Origin: Frigoribacterium sp. Leaf186
GTDB taxonomy: Bacteria > Actinomycetota > Actinomycetes > Actinomycetales > Microbacteriaceae
Length of the DNA stretch: 40,097 nt
NCBI RefSeq assembly: GCF_001423905.1
Contig: NZ_LMPQ01000006.1
Location: 26,248 to 66,344 of the forward strand
Direction: 5' to 3'
In this document: positions 24,206-32,378 of the stretch, piece by piece
Position numbering within the stretch: position 1 is the first letter of the stretch
Layout of the letters: every line of letters begins with the position of its first letter
Program-made: the position numbers and the translations under genes
The notes under the pieces: generated by a model
The model's input: the letters and a program-made list of their open reading frames with translations, nothing else
Told to the model about the DNA's origin: nothing
The model's database searches: none

Positions 24206-25831
24206 ATGCCGAAATCTGAGGTCGTAGCCCGGCTCCTGGGCGGAGACGTGCTCGTGTGCACTGTCGCCACCAACAAGGGGCAATCCATCACGCTGACGGA
24301 GTCGTCCGACGGGCTCGAGCCGGTTGTCGAAGGGGCCGCAACTCTGGCAAGAAACAAGGCCCTGGTCGACAACGCCTGGGCTCATGCCAAGTTCACGCGT
24401 CTCAAGGTGCAGCTTCCTTCCGAGGAGCAGCAGAAGGCCGCGGCGAAACGTGCCGAGGCTCATCGGGACATGGCGGAGTGGATCGCTGAGCTTACGGACG
24501 ACCTGACGAGCGAGACCGAGCAGGCTTGGTGTTCCGACTGTTTCGCTCTTGCAGAACACGTGAAAACCGATCGACCGTTCAATCAGGTGCCGGCCTATCT
24601 CTGCAGCAATTGCGGTTCACCGACGCTTCCCTGCGCCGGCCCCACCTGCGACAACATGGCGTCGCGCGGACGCGGACCTTTGACCATGCCGAGGTTCTGC
24701 GCCGAGCACCGGCACGAGATCTCTGGTTTCGAGAAGATCGATAACAAGATGGCGTCGCTGGGGGACTACGCAACTTTCCTCGAATACGACAAGGTCAAAC
24801 TGAGCCGAGTCACGAAGATCATCGGTTTCAGCCTGGCTGGTGTTGCCTTGGCAGTCCCTGCGACTCTCGTCGCTGCACCGGCTATCGGGGGTGCCATCGG
24901 CGTTCTCATCAGCGGCTACACCGGCGCCGCCGCGACCACTACCGGTCTCGCTTTCCTCGGGGGTGGCGCCATAGCTGCGGGCGGTCTCGGGATGGCGGGT
25001 GGGACTGTGGTGCTCACGGCCTTGGGCGGCGCGCTTGGAGGAGCGCTGAGCGCATCCGTCACCAACGCGTACGTCCAGGAAGACAAATCGTTCCATATCG
25101 AAATGCTTCAGGGAGGGACGGGCACTCCCGTCATCGTCTGCAACGGGTTCCTCTCCGAGACAGCGCGAGGTTGGGGCGAGTGGAAGAGCATCGTGACTGC
25201 CCGGTACCCGGACTCCCCGGTCTATCGTGTGCACTGGGGCGCTCGTGAACTGAAGCACCTCGGACTCATGAGCGGGACCGGGGCCGCGAAGGTCATCGGT
25301 GGGGCAGCCCTCCAGCAGGCTGCTGCGAAGGCAGCTCGTGCCGCGGCCACGAAGATCGGACCGTTGGGTCCGTTGCTCGCCGTGGCCGACATCGTCAAGA
25401 ACCCCTGGCACGTCGCGAAGAACCGAGCAGATAAAACTGGTGTTGTTCTAGCCGACTTGCTGGCTCGGACTGAGACCGAATCGTTCGTCCTCGTCGGCCA
25501 CAGCCTGGGTGCAAGAGCCATGGTGGTCGCAGCGCAGGCGCTGGGGACCAAACCGGGTGGGCCTCGGGTCGAAGCGCTCCACCTGCTGGGCGTGGCGATC
25601 GGGGCCAAGGGCGACTGGTCTGGACTAGCGGACGCGGTGGACGAGGGCGTCTACAACTACCACTCGACCGAGGATGGCATCCTCAAGTACGTTTACGCCG
25701 TCGCGCAAGGGGGAAAGACTGCCGCGGGACTCACGGGCTTCCGACCCGCACCCGAAAAAATCAACAACATCGACGTGACCAACACGGTCACTGCGCACTC
25801 CAGCTACCACGACAACGTCACGCTTCGATAG
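24206..25831 (+). CDS. DUF726-type alpha/beta hydrolase with zinc-ribbon-like N-terminus
   Basis: A 541-aa protein, start ATG 24206. Residues ~109-168 carry seven cysteines in CxxC-type pairs (Cys109/112, Cys133/136, Cys143/148, Cys165), a likely zinc-binding module. Residues 203-288 are a long Gly/Ala hydrophobic stretch with probably two to three membrane helices. The C-terminal third is an alpha/beta hydrolase: an oxyanion-type strand (PVIVCNGFLSE), the nucleophile elbow GHSLG with Ser433, and a late His in the VTAHSSYHD region. This order matches DUF726/TMCO4-like proteins. Membrane-bound hydrolases of this kind occur in phage-defence neighbourhoods, which fits the downstream genes, but the substrate is unknown. 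Confidence 0.78.
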   Translation: MPKSEVVARLLGGDVLVCTVATNKGQSITLTESSDGLEPVVEGAATLARNKALVDNAWAHAKFTRLKVQLPSEEQQKAAAKRAEAHRDMAEWIAELTDDLTSETEQAWCSDCFALAEHVKTDRPFNQVPAYLCSNCGSPTLPCAGPTCDNMASRGRGPLTMPRFCAEHRHEISGFEKIDNKMASLGDYATFLEYDKVKLSRVTKIIGFSLAGVALAVPATLVAAPAIGGAIGVLISGYTGAAATTTGLAFLGGGAIAAGGLGMAGGTVVLTALGGALGGALSASVTNAYVQEDKSFHIEMLQGGTGTPVIVCNGFLSETARGWGEWKSIVTARYPDSPVYRVHWGARELKHLGLMSGTGAAKVIGGAALQQAAAKAARAAATKIGPLGPLLAVADIVKNPWHVAKNRADKTGVVLADLLARTETESFVLVGHSLGARAMVVAAQALGTKPGGPRVEALHLLGVAIGAKGDWSGLADAVDEGVYNYHSTEDGILKYVYAVAQGGKTAAGLTGFRPAPEKINNIDVTNTVTAHSSYHDNVTLR

Positions 25832-25846
25832 ATGCGACCGGTCGAC

Positions 25847-25874
25847 CCCCATGTCGCGCTCTTGACGCATGGGG
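25847..25874. terminator. inverted repeat between convergent genes
   Basis: CCCCATG (25847-25853) and CATGGGG (25868-25874) form a 7-bp stem with a 14-nt loop, placed between the ends of the DUF726 gene (plus) and the membrane hypothetical (minus). Likely a bidirectional terminator. Confidence 0.5.
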
Positions 25875-25930
25875 CAAGGTGGCGGGTGCGGGAGTCCCCT
25901 TCGGGCGATGGTTCTCAGGCCTAGAGGGGG

Positions 25931-26581
25931 CTACTGTCTTGCCGTGATGCGCCCCTGTCGACCGGTGACCCGCGGGCGTTGGTCGTTGTGGGCGTTCAGG
26001 CTGACAGTCTCGGTCGTGTTAATGTCGCGTCTTTTGCTGAGTTGTATGTCGTCAACCATCTGTGCCAGAAGCGAATCGTAGGCCTTGCGGTACGCGGCAA
26101 ACCATTCTTCTGTGATCGCTTCGTCGTCCGACACGGTGAAGAACGAGTTCCACGAATCTACCCAGGGTGTCTGACTCTGTCCCTTCCAGGCCTGTCGCCG
26201 TCGGAAAGCACTCGTCCTCAGTCGTGCGTCATCGCCCCAATTGCCGTAGGTGGTGAACGTCAAATCCATCATGTTCTTGTACGCAGCGGCTGTTGCGGGG
26301 CCGAAGAGCGGAGCCGCTGTGTGGAAGGTCGTGTCGACATGGCGCTTCAGATGAATGACGTCTGCAGGCGAGTCGTCACGCCAGGTGCCTATGAAGAGCA
26401 TGTAGCACATGATGCGGTTCAAGCTGGGGGCCAAGGACTTGTAGTACTCGAGTCTCACTCTCGTCAGTTCTTCGCTACGAGATTGTCTTCTTCCGAGCAT
26501 GAGCCCGACCAAGAGGACGACGGCCGGAACGATGGCTGCAGATATAGCGGTCAGGACCTCGGCCCAATTCGGTTCATTCAC
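25931..26581 (-). CDS. single-span membrane hypothetical protein
   Basis: A 216-aa product from the GTG at 26581 with GAGGT upstream. The N-terminus has one membrane span (VLTAISAAIVPAVVLLVGLMLG) followed by a basic stop-transfer (RRQSRSEELTR) and a helical cytoplasmic domain with many aromatics and a conserved-looking WGDDARLRTSAFRRRQAWKG block. This is similar in design to small membrane proteins found near toxin/defence genes, but I recognise no family. It lies between DUF726 and the HsdR-N-like nuclease gene; it has the same strand as the latter, 34 nt after its stop, and so is likely co-transcribed with it. Confidence 0.7.
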   Translation of the reverse strand: MNEPNWAEVLTAISAAIVPAVVLLVGLMLGRRQSRSEELTRVRLEYYKSLAPSLNRIMCYMLFIGTWRDDSPADVIHLKRHVDTTFHTAAPLFGPATAAAYKNMMDLTFTTYGNWGDDARLRTSAFRRRQAWKGQSQTPWVDSWNSFFTVSDDEAITEEWFAAYRKAYDSLLAQMVDDIQLSKRRDINTTETVSLNAHNDQRPRVTGRQGRITARQ

Positions 26582-26615
26582 CGTTTGGACCTCGGGCCTG
26601 GCACGCGCAGGTCAA

Positions 26616-27710
26616 TCACGCGTGCGCCTTGACTGACTCGCGGATGGCCGAGGCGTGTTCGTAGATGCCGTCGAGGGACTCGATGGCATGTTTGGTCTCG
26701 ACCTTGTCGGCGTCGAAGACACCTAGGTACTTCTGCTTCTTGCCGTTGAAGTGCAGGCGCGCGATCGGCTTGCGGTTGTTGTCGTCCAGCAGGACGGCGA
26801 AGTACGACTTCGCGTCCCGATGGACGATGCGCTCGGGCTTGACCTCGCTGCAGGCGATCGCCTTGACGATCTGGTAGCCCTCGAGCTCTTCGAGGGTGGT
26901 CTCCGTCTCGGTGTCCCGATCGAGGTCCGCTTCGACGACGGCCTCGCTACTGACGGCGCCCGCGGGGGCTTCGGCCGGCATCGAGGGGAAGTTAGGGGAG
27001 CCCAGAGCCGTTTTCAGGCGGTCGTTCACCTGATCGTTCAAGAACTGCTTCGACGCCTTGACCACGAGGGGCGTGAACTGGTCGCGGACCTTCTGCGTGA
27101 AGGAACCCTCGTAGACGCGGGTCGTGACGAACTTGATCCAGTCGTCGGACGGCTCGCGGAACTGGGCAGCGATGGCTCGCTTGAGCTGGCCGACGTACTT
27201 CAGCTCCTCCGCCGCACTGATGACGGAGTCGAGGTCGAAGACGTCCTTCGTCAGCTTGCTGAGCTCGGGGAGGAGCGTCTCGTCGATGTCGGACAGGTCG
27301 AGCACGAGGAACGGCTTGTCGTCCATTCGGTTCGGCTTGTCGAGGTCCGTGTAGAAGTGATAGCTCTCGCCGTTCGTCAGCACGGCGATCCGGGCGTTCG
27401 TCACGGCGAAGTAGCGGAACAGCTGCGATGCATGTTCGATTCGAAGGGGCTCGGTCGACTTCTTGCACTCGATCAGGATCTGGACTTCGCCGTCGCGCAT
27501 GATGGCGTAGTCGATCTTCTCGCCCTTCTTCACGCCGACGTCGGCCGTGAACTCGGGTACCACCTCGAGTGGGTTGAAGACGTCGTAGCCGAGGATCGTC
27601 GAGATGAACGGCATGATGAACGCGTTCTTCGTCGCTTCTTCGGTCTGAATGGCCTCGCGCTGGTTCTTGACCTTCAATGCGAGTGCGGCGAGCCGCTCGG
27701 CAAACTCCAT
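26616..27710 (-). CDS. HsdR N-terminal-domain (PD-(D/E)XK) restriction-like protein
   Basis: A 364-aa protein. The first ~170 residues match the type I restriction enzyme R-subunit N-terminal domain (HSDR_N_2-like): helix with NQREAIQTEEATKNAFIMPF (Glu25), KIDYAI (Asp67), VQILIECKK (Glu81, Lys83) giving the E-D-ExK nuclease core, then a SQLFRYFAVTNARIAVLTNG strand-helix. There is no helicase part, so this is the stand-alone form common in bacterial defence islands. The C-terminus has a small beta domain (SYFAVLLDDNNRKPIARLHFN). Start ATG 27710 has AGGGGA six bases upstream. It follows mcrC at 113 nt behind a strong terminator, so it is probably its own unit. Catalysis is not demonstrated for these proteins. 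Confidence 0.85.
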   Translation of the reverse strand: MEFAERLAALALKVKNQREAIQTEEATKNAFIMPFISTILGYDVFNPLEVVPEFTADVGVKKGEKIDYAIMRDGEVQILIECKKSTEPLRIEHASQLFRYFAVTNARIAVLTNGESYHFYTDLDKPNRMDDKPFLVLDLSDIDETLLPELSKLTKDVFDLDSVISAAEELKYVGQLKRAIAAQFREPSDDWIKFVTTRVYEGSFTQKVRDQFTPLVVKASKQFLNDQVNDRLKTALGSPNFPSMPAEAPAGAVSSEAVVEADLDRDTETETTLEELEGYQIVKAIACSEVKPERIVHRDAKSYFAVLLDDNNRKPIARLHFNGKKQKYLGVFDADKVETKHAIESLDGIYEHASAIRESVKAHA

Positions 27711-27781
27711 CGTTGTCCCCTTTTGTGACGGTTTCTCAAGAGACTAGGTGACACGACATCTGCTCATGAACAAAGCGGCCA

Positions 27782-27807
27782 GGGGGCGTGCACCCCCTTC
27801 GGGGGCC
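27782..27807 (-). terminator. strong hairpin after mcrC
   Basis: CCCCC TTCG GGGG (27793-27805) forms a stem with a UUCG-type tetraloop, and an additional GGGGG at 27782-27786 can pair alternatively with the same C-run. It sits 17 nt after the mcrC stop, between mcrC and the next minus-strand gene. Confidence 0.7.
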
Positions 27808-27823
27808 AGCATGTGTGGGCCGA

Positions 27824-29014
27824 TCAGCGCACGGGTGCAGGTGTGGCTACCGGAGTGGCCATCAACGATCGTGCGACCGCACCGAGAGCGTCGATCATGG
27901 CTCGCGGCTTGGAGGTCACGTCCACGCGAATCGTCTGGATCATCACGGGTGTGCGCGCGACTGACATCAGCTGACAAGGCGGTACGGCCGGACCCGAGAC
28001 GTAGAGAAGCGTGCCCACGTCCAAGCCCATGACCGTGCAGTATGCGAGCATCTGGTAGAGGTCCTCGACTCTCGGGGCACCTGTCTTGTACTTGGCGTCG
28101 ACCACCACGGCGGGGACGCCGCCGACGAGATGGACGAAGTCGGGGCGGATGGGCTGTTTGCGTTCATGGTCGAGGTGCGTCGGGTACTGGCCGACGCTGA
28201 CACCGGTCGAGACGGCGGCGAACGACTCCGTCAGCGCCGCCGTGACGAAGCCCTCGAACGCTTCGGCCATGTTGACCACGAACGACGCGACCGCTTGGCC
28301 GCCGCCGGTCGTCGACGGCGTGAGGCGGGCGAGGACCAGCTCGGCGAATCGCAACGCTGGTTGGTACCGCTCGTTGAGGCGGGTGGGCTGCCACGACGGC
28401 AGACCAGCGCCCGGGCGCACCAGCGTCGCGTCTACGAGACGGGACTCGAGGTGGACCAGGCGGCGCCGTGCCTCCTCGGTGACTCTCGGGAGCGTGAGCA
28501 GGAGGCGGGCCGCCGCCCGCAGGAGCTGGTTCTCGGCGATGTCGACCGTGTACTCGTCGACGGTGAGTTCGACGGGGAGGAGCTGGCCGCCTCGGCGGGA
28601 CATCTGGTCGGAGAAGCGGATGCGCCCGCGGATCGCTACGGCGGTCTCGTCGCGACGCCGGTAGCCCTGGAGGACGCCGCGGCCGAGGGCCCGCTCCATG
28701 AGGCGAGCGTAGGTCTCGGCGACGGCCGGGAAGAGGTCGTCGCCCGTGCCGTCGACCTCGTCGGGTCGGAAGCCCGGGTCGGCGGCGTAGCCGAGCATGA
28801 AGAGGACCGATGAGAACGGTGCTTTCGGCTGCACGACGATCTCGTGGCCGCCTACGGCGACGGCACCGACTCGATTGAGCTGGGGCTTCACATGCGGACC
28901 GGCCGAGGTGATCTTGGACTCGAGCAGCCCGGTGTCGCACGCTCGCTCGATGACGTCGGCATCGAAGGGAGCGGGTGACCAGCCACCGTTCTCGGGGAGA
29001 TCGAGTCGGGTCAT
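27824..29014 (-). CDS. mcrC: McrC-like subunit of McrBC restriction system
   Basis: Nuclease partner of McrB, 396 aa. McrC-family landmarks: an N-terminal barrel-like part (VGAVAVGGHEIVVQPKAPFSSVLFMLGYA), RGRIRF (129-134), VDIAENQLLRAA (157-168), and the nuclease core RPDFV with Asp292, then VVVDAKYK with Asp306 and Lys308 (PD-(D/E)XK type), then DLYQMLAY. In McrBC, McrC cuts DNA at sites with modified cytosine when two McrB complexes meet. The start ATG at 29014 overlaps the mcrB stop (ATGA), so the two are coupled. All catalytic residues are kept. The last ~40 residues are less conserved. Confidence 0.92.
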   Translation of the reverse strand: MTRLDLPENGGWSPAPFDADVIERACDTGLLESKITSAGPHVKPQLNRVGAVAVGGHEIVVQPKAPFSSVLFMLGYAADPGFRPDEVDGTGDDLFPAVAETYARLMERALGRGVLQGYRRRDETAVAIRGRIRFSDQMSRRGGQLLPVELTVDEYTVDIAENQLLRAAARLLLTLPRVTEEARRRLVHLESRLVDATLVRPGAGLPSWQPTRLNERYQPALRFAELVLARLTPSTTGGGQAVASFVVNMAEAFEGFVTAALTESFAAVSTGVSVGQYPTHLDHERKQPIRPDFVHLVGGVPAVVVDAKYKTGAPRVEDLYQMLAYCTVMGLDVGTLLYVSGPAVPPCQLMSVARTPVMIQTIRVDVTSKPRAMIDALGAVARSLMATPVATPAPVR

Positions 29015-31647
29015 GCGGGTGCCGTCTCGGGGAACTCGTCACCCACCTCGAGGGTGCCGCCGGCGTCGACGACCCCGGGCTCGAGCGCGGCGAGGCCGAA
29101 GCGGGCCCGCACCTCGGCTCGGGACATGCGGCCGTAATAGTGCTCGTCGAGGAGAGGCAGGATGTCGTGCTCCCAGATGCGTTCGAGGCCACGTGTGGTC
29201 CGGGCCGAGGAGCCCATCAGATACGACGGCCCGATCTGGAAGTCGCGGTCGGTGTCGCCGATGCGGTCGTTGAGTTGGCGGAGCAACGCCCCGCGGCTGA
29301 CGTCGTGTTCTCGCGCGGCGGACCAGCGGTCGATCAAGCCGCGAACGGGCTCCTCGGCCGGGTGCAGCTCGACGAAGGCGAACCGGCGCCGTATGGCCGC
29401 GTCGACCAGAGAGATCGATCGGTCGGCGGTGTTCATGGTGCCGATGACGAACAGGTTCGCGGGGAGGCGGAAGTCGTCCTCCGGGGAGTACTGCAGCGAG
29501 ACCTTCGCGTCGCGGTACTCGAGCAGGAGGTAGAGCTCGCCGAAGACCTTCGCGATGTTGGCCCGGTTGATCTCGTCGATGATCAGGACGTGCGGCACGG
29601 ACGGGTTCGCGGCGGCAGCTTCGGCGAGGAGTCGGACGGGGCCGGGGGCGAGTCGGAACGTCGCGGTGCCTTTGTCGTCGACGGTGGGTCGGAAGCCCTC
29701 GAAGAAGTCCTCGTAGGAGTACGACGGGTGGAACTGGACGATCTTGACGGCGCCGCCGGGGGCGATGAAGTCGGCGAGAGCCCGCGCGAGGTAGGTCTTG
29801 CCGGTGCCGGGAGGGCCGAAGAAGATCAATTGGCGGCGCTCGTCGAGGAGCTCGATGACGTCGGTGAGCCAAGCACGGTCGTAGTGGAGGCGCGCGGCGA
29901 ACTCAGGTGTCGCCTCGGGGAGGGGCACGGTGTCCGGAGGCGTGGGATCGTTCAGCAGGTAATGGGCGTCCGAGATGGTGGACTTGCTCGCCAGGAGGTC
30001 GAGAACAGCGTGGGGCACATCGGCTTCTGCGACGGGCGGCCACCAGGTGACGGGGCGCTCGCCTTCTGGGGTGAGGTCACCGATGACACCGAGGTGGATG
30101 GATTGGTCCTGGTTGACGAACACCTGGTCTCCGGACTGCATGGTCACGTAGAAGGTGGTGGCGGCGTCGATCTGAGCAAGGACGTCCTCGATGGGCCGCC
30201 GGCCTGCTCCTGCTCGGAGGGCGGCATCGCGGATGGATCGACGATCGGTAGCCTCGCCCGGGTCGAAGTCGAGAGCCGGCGGGACCAAGGGGCGGCCGGG
30301 GATGGCGGCGGGAACGGCCCAGCCGTGGCGTTCGACGACCGCCTTGGGTGCACGCCACTCCTCACGCCAGGGTGACGTGTACCAGTCGATGTCGAGATGA
30401 CCGTCGGGGTCGAGGCGGTCACGGAGGGCGAGCAGGTCGCGGTCGACGTCACCGGAGGGATCGTTCAGGGCCGCGCCGAAGGCCTCGTGGATCGACTGTT
30501 TGTCGGCTGCCGAGACGATGCGCTCGAAGTAGGTCGGCCAGACCAGGGCGAGGAGCGAATTGCGGATCGGAGCGCCGTCGTCGCCCACTTCCCGGGCTCG
30601 AGCGCGGAACGCCCACGGATCGTCGAGTGCCTCTTCTCGGGCGTCCTCGGCGAGACCGTCCCAGAGCGTGATGAAGCGGCAGAGCCACTGCACGTGCTGG
30701 GGGATCTGCTGGTTGAAGCCCTGCCCGCCGTTGAAGACGCCGAGCGTGTGGAGGGCGTCGACGACCTGCTCGGGCACGGGCGGCTTGTCGTCGAGGACAT
30801 CGAGGATGTCTTGAAGCAGTCTGCGCTTGGTCTGCGGGAGGACATTGACGAGAGGGAGGCGCTGGACGAAGCAGAGTTCGGCGGCGAGCAGGACGACGGG
30901 GCGGGGCTGGCCCGCGAGCTGTCGGACGAGCCGGTCGCGGAACGTGCCGTCAGTCGAGGCTGCGTCCATGGCACGGTCGAGGGAGCGGGCCGTCTCGGCG
31001 GTCCACGTGACGACACCGCTGTCGAAGACAGAGCCCTCACCGCGCAAGCCGGGCCCGAGCACCAGGCGGGCGGCTTCGGAGATGGCCTGGCGTTCGGCGC
31101 GGCCGGTCCGGACGGGCTTGTCTTCCGGCGTCGCCGGCGAGGCCGGGTCTCTCGTCCCGCGGATGGCGGCGCAGTCCGAACACCATCCGGGGTCGGCCTG
31201 CGAGCGCAACTCGACATCGGGCGCGTTCCGCCACGCCGTGAGGGTATCGTCAGGCGACCACGTGCGGACGGGCGTGCCGACACCGTGCGCGCAGCCGGGT
31301 AGGTGGAGCTTGCCAGAGGGTGCCTCTTCGTAACCGTCGGGCGACGTGGCGAGGCCCCACTCGACGCCGGCGAATGCGCGCGTCGAGTCGGGGACGCGAC
31401 CGCGGGCGCCGGGAGCTGAGCTCTGGACGTGGAAACCGAGACGTCGGAGGACGGATTGGGCTCTGCTTGAGACGAAGTCGTCCTTGGTGAGCCCAGTTGC
31501 GACCGCGAGGACCTGTTTGACCGGGAATCGACGGCCCGCGATCTCGACCCAATAGGGGGTCACCGGCTCAGGGGTGCGCGTCGCGAAGTCGGCCTCGATG
31601 TCTTCCTTCGTCAGCTCGTACGTCGACGTCTTGATGGTCACCTGCAT
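29011..31647 (-). CDS. mcrB: McrB-like AAA+ GTPase of type IV restriction
   Basis: DNA-recognising motor subunit of McrBC, 878 aa from the ATG at 31647, preceded by AAGGGGGA; an upstream in-frame start at 31707 lacks this site. The C-terminal AAA+ part has Walker A GPPGTGKT (~609-616), Walker B VLIIDEIN (~685), the GTPase-defining MNTADRS (~735) and the arginine-rich AAIRRRFAF. Unlike E. coli McrB, the N-terminal ~590 residues hold several modules: a small domain (TYELTKEDIEADF...YWVEIAGRRFPVKQVLA, 1-75), a Cys/His cluster (His115, Cys119, His121, then Cys156 and Cys159 in WCSDC) that may bind zinc, and a helical block (~230-430) with TYFERIVS. These should set target specificity, which cannot be read. 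Translationally coupled to mcrC. Confidence 0.9.
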   Translation of the reverse strand: MQVTIKTSTYELTKEDIEADFATRTPEPVTPYWVEIAGRRFPVKQVLAVATGLTKDDFVSSRAQSVLRRLGFHVQSSAPGARGRVPDSTRAFAGVEWGLATSPDGYEEAPSGKLHLPGCAHGVGTPVRTWSPDDTLTAWRNAPDVELRSQADPGWCSDCAAIRGTRDPASPATPEDKPVRTGRAERQAISEAARLVLGPGLRGEGSVFDSGVVTWTAETARSLDRAMDAASTDGTFRDRLVRQLAGQPRPVVLLAAELCFVQRLPLVNVLPQTKRRLLQDILDVLDDKPPVPEQVVDALHTLGVFNGGQGFNQQIPQHVQWLCRFITLWDGLAEDAREEALDDPWAFRARAREVGDDGAPIRNSLLALVWPTYFERIVSAADKQSIHEAFGAALNDPSGDVDRDLLALRDRLDPDGHLDIDWYTSPWREEWRAPKAVVERHGWAVPAAIPGRPLVPPALDFDPGEATDRRSIRDAALRAGAGRRPIEDVLAQIDAATTFYVTMQSGDQVFVNQDQSIHLGVIGDLTPEGERPVTWWPPVAEADVPHAVLDLLASKSTISDAHYLLNDPTPPDTVPLPEATPEFAARLHYDRAWLTDVIELLDERRQLIFFGPPGTGKTYLARALADFIAPGGAVKIVQFHPSYSYEDFFEGFRPTVDDKGTATFRLAPGPVRLLAEAAAANPSVPHVLIIDEINRANIAKVFGELYLLLEYRDAKVSLQYSPEDDFRLPANLFVIGTMNTADRSISLVDAAIRRRFAFVELHPAEEPVRGLIDRWSAAREHDVSRGALLRQLNDRIGDTDRDFQIGPSYLMGSSARTTRGLERIWEHDILPLLDEHYYGRMSRAEVRARFGLAALEPGVVDAGGTLEVGDEFPETAPA

Positions 31648-31991
31648 TGCATCCCCCTTGATCGTGCTTGTGATTCTGCCGGAGTCAAGCTGCCTCAAGT
31701 GACGCATGACTACGTCTCGACCAGCTATGCGTCGGATTGCGGGTCGGCAGTCATGGGCTCAAGCGCGTAGCGCCGGTCTCGCCGACTAGCCGACGTCGAG
31801 GAGTGTGGTGTGAACAGCAACGGTGCCCGCCAGCAAGCCAGGGGGGCCATCGTCTACTACCGGCGTGCGCCGAATTGCGGTGTCGAATGGGCGCTACTTC
31901 TCGTGTCTCATCGACATCGCGGTTAGGCCGTCTTGTAGTGACCAAAAAATGCATGCTTGACCCGTGCGGACGCGTCCGCAAGGCTGCGCAC
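31648..31991. other. 344-nt intergenic region between mcrB and DUF2510 gene
   Basis: Must hold the mcrB promoter (minus) and possibly that of the plus-strand gene; no clear -35/-10 was identified. It contains the short Nudix-like frame listed separately. Confidence 0.4.
31810..31926 (+). pseudogene. short frame resembling a Nudix hydrolase N-terminus
   Basis: A 38-codon frame from a GTG with GAGGAG six bases upstream. The segment ARGAIVYYRRAPNCGVEWALLLVSH resembles the first two beta strands of Nudix hydrolases; the frame then ends and no Nudix box follows. Probably a truncated relic or a chance similarity. Confidence 0.3.
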
Positions 31992-32342
31992 ATGGCCAAG
32001 CGTGTAGAGACCGGATGTCGTGACTGCCGAAAATGCACAAATAGTGCCGCGGCTAATCTGGGGCGAAACACGGGACGTGCAAGCGCAGCAGTCCTGACAG
32101 TTGGAATCTCAGAACTAGCGATGGGATTCACGAAGAACTGTCGCGTGTGTGGGCACAAACTGTCACTTCATGAGGGTGCCCAAGCCACCACGGTTCAGCC
32201 GGCCGTAGCAGTCCAACAGATGCATCCGCACGTACCTCAGGCTGGGCCTCCGTCTGGCTGGTATGTCGAAACGCCGGGCATGCTCCGTTGGTGGGATGGC
32301 CAGCAGTGGACCGATCACAGACGTCCGGCGGACGCCACCTGA
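31992..32342 (+). CDS. small zinc-ribbon plus DUF2510 protein
   Basis: A 116-aa protein from the ATG at 31992 (AAGG nine bases upstream; in-frame codons before it are not convincing). The first part has CRDCRKC (Cys9, Cys12, Cys15) and CRVCGHKL (Cys50, Cys53), a likely zinc ribbon. After a Gln/Pro linker, the C-terminus (GWYVETPGMLRWWDGQQWTDHRRP) is a DUF2510 domain, a short Trp-rich module at protein ends of actinobacterial membrane-associated proteins. No membrane span is present. Role unknown; the presence of DUF2510 supports an actinobacterial host. Confidence 0.72.
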   Translation: MAKRVETGCRDCRKCTNSAAANLGRNTGRASAAVLTVGISELAMGFTKNCRVCGHKLSLHEGAQATTVQPAVAVQQMHPHVPQAGPPSGWYVETPGMLRWWDGQQWTDHRRPADAT

Positions 32343-32378
32343 ACCTCCGTTGAAGGGCCGCGCCGAGACCGAGTCACA

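Noticed and set aside
26751-30375. Long plus-strand frames opposite the HsdR-N, mcrC and mcrB genes
   Set aside because: They mirror codon structure of the real genes on the minus strand and carry no motifs.
3491-32342. Prophage or integrative element
   Set aside because: No integrase, structural, relaxase or att-repeat features were recognised.
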